Assembly (NCBI GenBank): GCA_963825405.1
Contig: CAWGTB010000010.1
Location: 139,495-203,494 of the forward strand
Direction of reading: 5' to 3'
DNA from: JACPNO01 sp963825405
Lineage (GTDB): Bacteria > Acidobacteriota > Terriglobia > Bryobacterales > Bryobacteraceae
DNA: 64,000 nucleotides
Shown here: positions 36,146-42,996 of the stretch, one piece after another
Layout: the number at the start of each line of letters is the position of its first letter
How positions within the stretch are numbered: the stretch's first letter is position 1
Program-made: the position numbers and the translations under genes
Notes under the pieces: model-generated
The model's database searches: none
Told to the model about the DNA's origin: nothing
Seen by the model: the letters and a program-made list of their open reading frames with translations, nothing else

Positions 36146-36955
36146 ATGTTCAAGATGGCTCTTCTCATCAGCGCCAGCTGGTTCGCCGCGATTGCGGCTT
36201 TCGGTGAGCAAAGGATGATCGGCATTGGAGATCGACGCATATCCGTCTATTGCGACGGCGGGGCTGGGCGTTTAGCGACGGTGATACTGATTCCGGCCGG
36301 CGGGCGGACTGCTAAGGATTGGGCAACGGTCCAGCCCGCCGTAGCGAGCTCCACGCGAGTGTGCAGTTATGATCACGCCAATTTTGGCGCGAGCGACAAA
36401 GCGCCGGTGAAGCTGCAATCGGTGGATGAAGTCGTAGACGATCTGCACGCGTGGCTCGAAGCTTCGAGCGAGAAGGGACCTTTCATTTTAGTCAGTCATT
36501 CCAACTCCGGGTTCTATGCCCGGCGCTTCGTCACCAGATATCCGAACGAAGCGGCCGGGCTGGTATTTGTGGACTCGTCCCATGAGGAGCAGGCATTGCG
36601 GCTGCATGAACTCGATCCCCAAGGGCCAGGTCTGGACGACCTGACCGGGCGGCTGGGGTTTTATGTGAAGCCGGGTCAGCGGCTGGAATGGCACACGGAG
36701 CTGCCGTTGATCGTGCTCGGCCGCGGAACGCCGTTTCCACGCAAGGCGCGTGACGGAAGCGACTCGCCAGCCGACCGCATGACCGAAGAGCAGTTTGCGG
36801 CCTGGGATCGGATTTGGAGAGAGTTTCAGCAGGACCTGGCGAAGCGCTCCACGCACGGCGAGTTTCGAGTCGCCGAAAAGAGTGGACACTTCATCCAGCA
36901 GGACCAGCCTGAGCTGGTCATTCAAGCGATTCGAGATGTGAGCCAGATTCACTGA
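36146..36955 (+). CDS. Alpha/beta hydrolase, probably exported
   Basis: 269 residues. MFKMALLISASWFAAIAAFG looks like a signal peptide. VILIPAGGRTAKDW replaces the usual HG oxyanion loop, VCSYDHANFGASDKAP matches the strand-4 loop (D-x-x-G-x-G-x-S type), and FILVSHSNSGFYARRF is the nucleophile elbow in which the motif is S-H-S-N-S rather than G-x-S-x-G. The catalytic histidine is in EKSGHFIQQDQPE, and an acid is likely near LIVLGRGTPF. The altered elbow suggests an esterase or lactonase subgroup. The substrate is unknown. Confidence 0.8.
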   Translation: MFKMALLISASWFAAIAAFGEQRMIGIGDRRISVYCDGGAGRLATVILIPAGGRTAKDWATVQPAVASSTRVCSYDHANFGASDKAPVKLQSVDEVVDDLHAWLEASSEKGPFILVSHSNSGFYARRFVTRYPNEAAGLVFVDSSHEEQALRLHELDPQGPGLDDLTGRLGFYVKPGQRLEWHTELPLIVLGRGTPFPRKARDGSDSPADRMTEEQFAAWDRIWREFQQDLAKRSTHGEFRVAEKSGHFIQQDQPELVIQAIRDVSQIH

Positions 36956-37080
36956 TCTCCCAGGTCTATCGGATCGAGTCGCAAGATTGCAAACAAGGCG
37001 GTTGGCCTACGCCGGAACCGTAGCCAGCGCGGGAATCGCTTGACAGGCCGCTCTATAATCGGACTAGCAGGCGGCGCAAT

Positions 37081-38118
37081 ATGCCGTCTATCCCGCTGAC
37101 CGGAGTTTCCCGCACTATGTTGAAGTCCCTGGATGTTCTGATTGGATTCGCGTTTATCATGCTGCTGGCGAGCATGGCCGTGACGGCGCTCACGCAAGCA
37201 ATTACTTCCGCCTGCCAATGGCGAGGCAAACATTTGTATGACGGCCTGGTAGCGTTGCTGGGCCAGATCGATCCGAAGCTCACGCGTTTTTGCGCCGAGC
37301 AAATCGCGGCCGCCGTGCTGACGCATCCGCTGATCGCGCAGGCCGGCGGCAAGCCCGGCACGGTGATTCAGCGCGAAGAGTTCATTCGCATTCTGCTGGA
37401 GCTGGCGGCGGGCCGCGAGCCCGGCGGCAAATCCATGGATGGATTCGTGCGCGCCACGCTGAAGAAAGTTCTGGAGAGCCGCGGCATTTCCGAGCCGGGC
37501 GTGGTGTTGGAAGACATACAACTGCTCGCGCTCAAGCTCGAAGGGCTGCGTCCGGACCTGCCTGCCGCGGCGCGCCAGGGATTGGCGATTTTGAGCGAAG
37601 CGTCGAGCGAATTTGTGGCGCGCACCAATGCCTGGTTCGACGAAACCATGGATCGGGTAGCCCACGAATTCTCCCGGCACACGCGGCTGGTCACGCTGGC
37701 CGTGGCTGCGATGCTGGCTTTGACGCTACAGTTGGACGCGCTCGATCTGCTGCGGCGGTTGGCGGTGGACGATGCCACTCGCACCGCTCTGGTGACGCGT
37801 GCGCAGACGGGCGCTGAACCGATTGCGTCGGTTGCGGAGCTGCGGCAATTTGCGCGCAGCGGCTATGCCGTGCTGCCGGAGAACTGGAAGGCGGAATGGA
37901 ATCGGGGCAAGCTGCCGGGGATCGTGCTTTCAATGCTGCTGCTGAGCCTGGGCGCGCCGTTCTGGTACAACGCGCTGAAAGATTTGGTGCGATTGCGCGC
38001 GCCGCTTGAACGCAAAGAGCAGGAGCAGCGGGAACAGCGGCAGGCGGGTCCGGCGCCCTTGACGGCTTGGCTGCCGGGGGAACGCGGAGATCTTTCCGCG
38101 ACCGGCGCGGCCGGTTGA
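37081..38118 (+). CDS. Membrane protein of unknown function next to an amidase
   Basis: 345 residues with a transmembrane segment near the N-terminus (LDVLIGFAFIMLLASMAV), another in the middle (LVTLAVAAMLALTLQL) and a third near the end (LPGIVLSMLLLSLGAPFWYN), and a Glu/Gln-rich tail. The soluble part between the first two is helical. ATG codons at 37081 and 37117 (MLKSLDVLIG) are both possible starts. The peptidoglycan amidase gene follows within a few bases, so the pair is probably cotranscribed. I do not recognise a named family. Confidence 0.7.
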   Translation: MPSIPLTGVSRTMLKSLDVLIGFAFIMLLASMAVTALTQAITSACQWRGKHLYDGLVALLGQIDPKLTRFCAEQIAAAVLTHPLIAQAGGKPGTVIQREEFIRILLELAAGREPGGKSMDGFVRATLKKVLESRGISEPGVVLEDIQLLALKLEGLRPDLPAAARQGLAILSEASSEFVARTNAWFDETMDRVAHEFSRHTRLVTLAVAAMLALTLQLDALDLLRRLAVDDATRTALVTRAQTGAEPIASVAELRQFARSGYAVLPENWKAEWNRGKLPGIVLSMLLLSLGAPFWYNALKDLVRLRAPLERKEQEQREQRQAGPAPLTAWLPGERGDLSATGAAG

Positions 38119-38123
38119 GCGCT

Positions 38124-38849
38124 GTGAAATGGATGGGCTGCGCGGCGGGCAACTTTCACAAAGGGCGATCGGGATCGGAGCCGCAGGCGATCGTGATTCA
38201 TGTGATTGTCGGGTCGCTGGCCAGCGCGGGCATCACGTTCGGCGACGCGCGCTCGGCGGTGTCGGCGCATTACGGCGTGGGCAAGGGCGGTGCCGTGCAC
38301 CAGTTCGTGGAAGAGACGGACACGGCGTTTCATGCCGGCATCGTGGTGCGGCCTACCTGGGCGAATCTGCGGACGGGCGTGAATCCGAATTTGTACACCA
38401 TCGGCATCGAGCATGAGGGGCTGGCCACGGACATCTGGACCGACGACCAGTACGGCGCTAGCGGCAGGCTGATTCACGAAATCGGGCGGCGCTGGCGCAT
38501 TCCTCTGGACCGGGCGCATGTGGTGATGCATCGCGAGATTCGGGCGTCGAAAAGCTGCCCCGGGATGGCGGATATGAATCGGCTGATTGCGGGAGCGGCG
38601 CTGGTGGCGGATGCGGTGACTGCGCCGCCGCTGTGGGTTGCAACAGTCGTTCATGCCAATTTGCGGCTGGGGGCGCCGTCGACGCACGCGCCGGTGACGC
38701 GCACTCTTTCGGGCGGGACGGTGATGGAATTCGCGGGTTTCATGGATGGAGAGAAGGTCGACGGCAATCCTTGCTGGTATGTGACGGCGCAGCGGGAATA
38801 TTTGTGGGCGGGGGCTACGGACAAACCTGCGCCTGGGGCGAGGGCCTAA
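38124..38849 (+). CDS. N-acetylmuramoyl-L-alanine amidase with a C-terminal SH3-like domain
   Basis: 241 residues. The amidase_2 (PGRP/T7 lysozyme-like) domain has AIVIHVIVGSL with the first zinc histidine, SAHYGVGKGGAVHQFVEE, YTIGIEHEGL with the catalytic glutamate, and SKSCPGMADM with the zinc cysteine; a histidine in HVVMHREIRAS is the remaining ligand. After a linker, ATVVHANLRLGAPSTHAP and PCWYVTAQREYLWAGAT look like a bacterial SH3 domain that binds cell wall. The start is uncertain: GTG at 38124 or a TTG at 38115 that overlaps the upstream stop. No signal peptide is seen, so export may rely on the membrane protein encoded just before it. Confidence 0.85.
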   Translation: MKWMGCAAGNFHKGRSGSEPQAIVIHVIVGSLASAGITFGDARSAVSAHYGVGKGGAVHQFVEETDTAFHAGIVVRPTWANLRTGVNPNLYTIGIEHEGLATDIWTDDQYGASGRLIHEIGRRWRIPLDRAHVVMHREIRASKSCPGMADMNRLIAGAALVADAVTAPPLWVATVVHANLRLGAPSTHAPVTRTLSGGTVMEFAGFMDGEKVDGNPCWYVTAQREYLWAGATDKPAPGARA

Positions 38850-38886
38850 GACATTTCTCGCAGAGACGCAGAGAACGCAGAGATTT
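38849..38886. repeat. Dispersed inverted repeat, copy B (left arm only)
   Basis: ACATTTCTCGCAGAGACGCA followed by GAGAACGCAGAGA is one arm of the repeat seen at 22.95, 48.80 and 62.27 kb. The opposing arm is missing. It lies between the amidase and the aspartyl protease gene, both on the plus strand. Confidence 0.75.
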
Positions 38887-38915
38887 CTGGCGGCTGTATA
38901 CTAAAAGCCGCCCGA

Positions 38916-40430
38916 ATGTGTAGAATTCACACGATCTCCTTCGCGGGACTGCTTTTAGCGGTGGCCGCTGGGGCCGCCGATTCTCCTCGAGACGCCGCTC
39001 TTGAGGCTTTTCGTAATGCTGACTATGCTACGGCTGTTCCTCTGCTCGAGATGGCGTCGGGGGCGGATCCGAAGGACGATCTGGCCGCTGCTGCGCTGCT
39101 GTCTTCGCTGATTGCTGAAAATACCTACGACAAAGCGGTTGATCTCGGCGCAAAACTAAAGATGCAATTTCCCGATTCAGCCGAAGCCCTGTCAGCCCGC
39201 GGGGATCTCGCCTTCTACCTGGGCCACATGGCGGAGGCTTCGCAGCTCTACAAAGAATCGATCAAGAAGAAAGAAAACGCTCGCGCACATCTTGGCTTGT
39301 ACAAAGTGCTGCGTGCCGCCTCCTATTACCGCACGGCGCGCCTCATGCTGCTGCGCGGATACGAGCTGGATCATTCCGACGCCGCCTTGCTGCACGCCTG
39401 GCTGGATATCCTGCCGTGGGCCAAACGCAAACCGATTCTGGAGCAGATGATCAAGGATCATCCGGAGAACCAGGAGTTGATCGAGGGTTTCCAAACCGGC
39501 CTCGCCGTCAGGGAAGAGCTGGACGGAGAGGAGGGCAACCTCCTGCAGGGTGATCCAATCGACACGGTGCTTCCCATGGAGGCCTCGCTTTACGACATTA
39601 AGCGTTTGCGGGGTTGGACGCTCAAGTTCAGCTTGAATGGCGGCAAGCCCCTCCATCTGTTGATCGACACCGGGGCCAGTGGGATTGTGATCAATCGCAA
39701 TAGCGCCGATAAGAACGAACTGGAACGTCTAGGAAGTTTTAAGGCGCACGGCATCGGCGACGAGGGAGGCCGTTTGTCGCATGCCAGTATTGCGGAAACC
39801 TGCGAGTTCGGCGCGCTTCGCTACAAGAACTGTATCGTCCATATTGTCGAACAGAAAGACGTGGCCGGCGTGAACGGGTTGGTCGGCACCGATTTTTTCT
39901 CCCGTTTTCTGGTCGAGCTGGATTTTGAACAACACAAAATCCGCCTGACGCCGCAGCCGAAGCGTCCGCCATCCGAGCAGGGTTATGACCGCACTGTAAC
40001 AACTGGATTCACGCCAATTTTCCGTCACGGCCACTTCCTGCTGATTCCCACGCGCGTCAATGGATCGGAGGAGGGTTTGTTCCTTCTGGATACCGGCGCG
40101 GGTCTGTCTAACATCGACAGCACTTTTGCCAAGACCGTGACGAAGATACGTGACGAGCAACAGTTGCGTGTGCGTGGAGTTGAAGGCAATGTCAAGAAGG
40201 TATCGACTGCCGACCGGGCGGTGGTGGAGTTCGCCCAATTTCGCCAGCAGAGTGTGGATCTTCCCGCCTTCGATTTGAATTCGGGCACGAATCGCGCGAT
40301 ACGAATGGCAGGCATCATTGGCATACCTGTGCTCGGGCTGTTTAAACTGACCATCGATTACCGCAATGGCCTGGTGAAGTTCGTTTATCTGGGAGAATCA
40401 GGGGCAAAGCGCGCCGAGATGCATCCGTAA
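38916..40430 (+). CDS. Secreted TPR protein with two retropepsin-like domains
   Basis: 504 residues. MCRIHTISFAGLLLAVAAGAA is a signal peptide. Residues about 25-190 are TPR-like helices (RDAALEAFRNADYATAVPLL). Two retropepsin-type aspartyl protease domains follow: LHLLIDTGASGIVINRNSAD (DTG at about 250) and LFLLDTGAGLSNIDSTFAKT (DTG at about 391). A single chain with both catalytic aspartates resembles pepsin-like pseudo-dimers built from two retroviral-type halves. GGLVKFVYL-like NGLVKFVYLGE ends the second domain. Substrate and activity are unknown. Confidence 0.8.
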   Translation: MCRIHTISFAGLLLAVAAGAADSPRDAALEAFRNADYATAVPLLEMASGADPKDDLAAAALLSSLIAENTYDKAVDLGAKLKMQFPDSAEALSARGDLAFYLGHMAEASQLYKESIKKKENARAHLGLYKVLRAASYYRTARLMLLRGYELDHSDAALLHAWLDILPWAKRKPILEQMIKDHPENQELIEGFQTGLAVREELDGEEGNLLQGDPIDTVLPMEASLYDIKRLRGWTLKFSLNGGKPLHLLIDTGASGIVINRNSADKNELERLGSFKAHGIGDEGGRLSHASIAETCEFGALRYKNCIVHIVEQKDVAGVNGLVGTDFFSRFLVELDFEQHKIRLTPQPKRPPSEQGYDRTVTTGFTPIFRHGHFLLIPTRVNGSEEGLFLLDTGAGLSNIDSTFAKTVTKIRDEQQLRVRGVEGNVKKVSTADRAVVEFAQFRQQSVDLPAFDLNSGTNRAIRMAGIIGIPVLGLFKLTIDYRNGLVKFVYLGESGAKRAEMHP

Positions 40431-40456
40431 CAAGAGCGGTGTATGATAGGGTCTTC

Positions 40457-40771
40457 ATGGGGAAGATGACGAGGACAGCGTGGTGCGGCATTTGGCTGCT
40501 CTGCGCGCTGATTATCGCGGCGTCCATCGACAACATTCCCGATCCTCCGGCGGAAAAATCCGGCACAACAAACGTCCGAGCGGCTGGCGTCATGGGCTCG
40601 CTGCAAGCACTTGCGGGCGGGGAACTAAGAAATCTTGCCCGCGTTCCGGGTCCGCGCGTCGCCCGCTGGAATACGTTGAAGCAGGTCATTGACACGCGCC
40701 TTCCTATTGCTGAGATCGCGTTAGTGCGGCAGGCCGCCGATCCCTCGCCACCGGCATTCGTCCGGAGCTAA
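40457..40771 (+). CDS. Small hypothetical membrane or exported protein
   Basis: 104 residues. MGKMTRTAWCGIWLLCALII is an N-terminal hydrophobic segment, followed by AASIDNIPDPPAEKSGT. A hydrophobic stretch followed by IDxxPDPPA is a pattern I associate with acidobacterial hypothetical proteins. The rest is polar with some helical character. The ATG at 40457 is preferred because it places the hydrophobic stretch near the start and GGTGTATGATAGGG lies upstream. No function can be given. Confidence 0.5.
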   Translation: MGKMTRTAWCGIWLLCALIIAASIDNIPDPPAEKSGTTNVRAAGVMGSLQALAGGELRNLARVPGPRVARWNTLKQVIDTRLPIAEIALVRQAADPSPPAFVRS

Positions 40772-40922
40772 ACAACTCCTTACAGGGCTTATACAACCCC
40801 GGCAGCCGTCGGCCGTGCTGCTCACAGGGGTGTCGAAGCGCCCAAAACTATTTCCGCCATCGATGACGCCGTGTGCCGTTCTCGCGCGTCATTCAAACAA
40901 GGCTCCAAAGGAGGGATCCAGT

Positions 40923-41933
40923 ATGCAAACGTCGGAGATCCTCAGTGCTTGGAACAAGATACTCAAGGGGCAACGGCCATCGCTTTCGATCGAGATTACG
41001 AAAGAGTGTCCCCTGCAGTGTCCGGGTTGTTACGCGTATGAGGATGCGCACTTGGGAGGCGGGGTGACGTTGCGGAATCTGAATGACCGCAAAGGGCAGG
41101 AACTGGTGGACGGCGTGCTGGAGGTTGTCGATCGCTTGCAACCTTTGCACCTGTCGCTGGTTGGTGGAGATCCGTTGGTTCGGTACCGCGAGCTGGAAAT
41201 CATGATTCCGTTGCTGCTGGCCCGCGGCATTCATGTGCAGGTGGTCACGAGCGCGTTCCGGCCTATGGCGCCGTCCTGGGCGGAGATGGCGCACATGAAC
41301 ATAGTGGTTTCGATCGACGGGCTGCAGCCCGAGCACGACGTGCGCAGGGCGCCGGCAACCTACGAAAGAATCCTGAAGAACATCGAGGGACAGAAGGTCA
41401 CCGTGCACTGCACGGTCACCGGTCAGATGATGAAGCGTCCGGGATACCTGAACGAATTCCTGGAGTTTTGGACGCCAAGGCCGGAGATTCGCAAGGTTTG
41501 GTTCAGTTTGTTTACGCCACAAGTTGGAGATCAGCTGCCGGAGATACTGGGGCCGCAGGAGCGCACGCAGGCGATTGCGGATATGACCCATTTACGGAGG
41601 ATATTTCCGAAGCTGGACATGCCGGAGGGTCTGATCCGGCAGTTTGCCACACCCCCACAGACACCAAGTGACTGCGTTTTTGCCTTGACCACCCAGACGC
41701 TGTCGGCGGATCTGAAGACCAGGATCACGCCGTGCCAGTACGGTGGCAATCCAGATTGCGGTTCTTGCGGATGCATCGCATCCATGGGGTTGGCGGCCGT
41801 CGCGGCTCACAAGCTGGGTGGCTTCATTCCGGTCGGAGCGATCTTCAAAGCTTCGATCAAGATTGGGCAGGCGCGGCTTAAGCGCCACCCGCAACCAGTG
41901 CCCGTCAAAGAGGCGCTGCGGGTATTGCAGTAA
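40923..41933 (+). CDS. Radical SAM protein with a C-terminal cysteine cluster
   Basis: 336 residues. The SAM-cleaving cluster motif C-x3-C-x2-C is in TKECPLQCPGCYAYED, and LVGGDPLVRY is the GGxP-like loop; MNIVVSIDGL and VTVHCTVTGQ are further core strands. The C-terminal segment TPSDCVFAL, TPCQYGGNPDCGSCGC carries five cysteines, as in SPASM or twitch extensions that hold extra iron-sulfur clusters. A short hydrophobic region (IASMGLAAVAAHKLGGFIP) follows. AGGAGGGATCCAGT is an excellent ribosome binding site for the chosen ATG. The next gene starts 13 bases later. The reaction is unknown. Confidence 0.88.
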   Translation: MQTSEILSAWNKILKGQRPSLSIEITKECPLQCPGCYAYEDAHLGGGVTLRNLNDRKGQELVDGVLEVVDRLQPLHLSLVGGDPLVRYRELEIMIPLLLARGIHVQVVTSAFRPMAPSWAEMAHMNIVVSIDGLQPEHDVRRAPATYERILKNIEGQKVTVHCTVTGQMMKRPGYLNEFLEFWTPRPEIRKVWFSLFTPQVGDQLPEILGPQERTQAIADMTHLRRIFPKLDMPEGLIRQFATPPQTPSDCVFALTTQTLSADLKTRITPCQYGGNPDCGSCGCIASMGLAAVAAHKLGGFIPVGAIFKASIKIGQARLKRHPQPVPVKEALRVLQ

Positions 41934-41946
41934 AGGGGGAAACGTC

Positions 41947-42996
41947 ATGGCGAATTACAGAGATGTCGAAATCGCGTCGTTGTTGGAATTGTCCGCGCGC
42001 ATCGGGCGCGATCCGCTACTGGCGCAGGCGAGCACGGGAAACACTTCGATCAAGATCGACGGGGTGCTGTGGATGAAAGCGTCAGGCAAGTGGCTGGCGG
42101 ATGCCCAGCGCGGCGATTTTCTGATTCCGGTAGACCTGGCGCAGGTGAGGGAGTGCGTGCGGCTGAACATCGATCCGGCGGAGAAATGTTCGGGTGGGCC
42201 GGGGAACCTGCGGGCCTCGATCGAGACGGCGATGCACGCCGTGTTGCTGCAGCGGGTGGTGATTCATGTTCATTCGGTGAACGTGATTGCCTGGGCGGTG
42301 AGGGAAGATGCGTCGACGTTGCTGGAGGTTCTACTGCTTGGTCTGCGATGGCAGTGGATTCCGTACGTGCCCTCCGGCCTGCCGCTGGCGCAGGCGATTG
42401 AAGAGGTGGTGATCCTGGCGCCGGAGACTGAGGTACTGGTTCTCGGGAATCATGGACTGGTGATTTGCGGCGAAGATTGCGCCGCGGCGGAGGCGCTGCT
42501 GACGGAAGTGGAACAGCGGCTGGCGATTACGCCGCGCACTGCGCCTGAACTGGACCGTGCGAACCTGGCGCGGATCGCCGAGCGCTCTCAGTGGACGTTG
42601 GCGGAGGACGCGGCGCTGCACGCGCTGGGCACGGATGCCATTTCACGAGAGGTGCTGTCGGGCGGCCTCCTGTATCCGTGCCAGGCGATTTTCTCAAACT
42701 CCACAACGCCGGAATTTTTCCGTCCAGTTTCCGGCGCGGACGCTGCGGAGAGCTATGAAAGCCGCTACGGGGACCGTCCGTTTCTGATTGTCGAAGGGAG
42801 CGGGATGCTGATCGGCCGGACGATGACGCCGGCGCAGTACGCCGTGCTGGGCGGACTGGCGGAAGTGGTGCAGAGGATCAGCCGGACCGCTCCGCTGCGG
42901 TATCTGACGGAGTATGAGATCGGCAGGGGCTTGAACGTGGACGCGTACCGGTACCGGGAACTGGCGGATGCGAACCACGCGGTGGGGATGGCCTAG
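41947..42996 (+). CDS. Class II aldolase/adducin family protein
   Basis: 349 residues. LAQASTGNTSIKIDG is the N-terminal substrate loop, VVIHVHSVNVIAW supplies the zinc histidines H-x-H, and VLVLGNHGLVICGEDC carries the third metal-binding histidine. Enzymes of the family cleave or epimerise sugar phosphates such as fuculose, rhamnulose or ribulose phosphate. The core ends near residue 210; about 130 further residues (from ELDRANLARIAERSQWTL) are extra. AGGGGGAAACGTC precedes the ATG. It forms an apparent operon with the radical SAM gene and overlaps the convergent SBBP gene by 4 bases. Confidence 0.85.
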   Translation: MANYRDVEIASLLELSARIGRDPLLAQASTGNTSIKIDGVLWMKASGKWLADAQRGDFLIPVDLAQVRECVRLNIDPAEKCSGGPGNLRASIETAMHAVLLQRVVIHVHSVNVIAWAVREDASTLLEVLLLGLRWQWIPYVPSGLPLAQAIEEVVILAPETEVLVLGNHGLVICGEDCAAAEALLTEVEQRLAITPRTAPELDRANLARIAERSQWTLAEDAALHALGTDAISREVLSGGLLYPCQAIFSNSTTPEFFRPVSGADAAESYESRYGDRPFLIVEGSGMLIGRTMTPAQYAVLGGLAEVVQRISRTAPLRYLTEYEIGRGLNVDAYRYRELADANHAVGMA

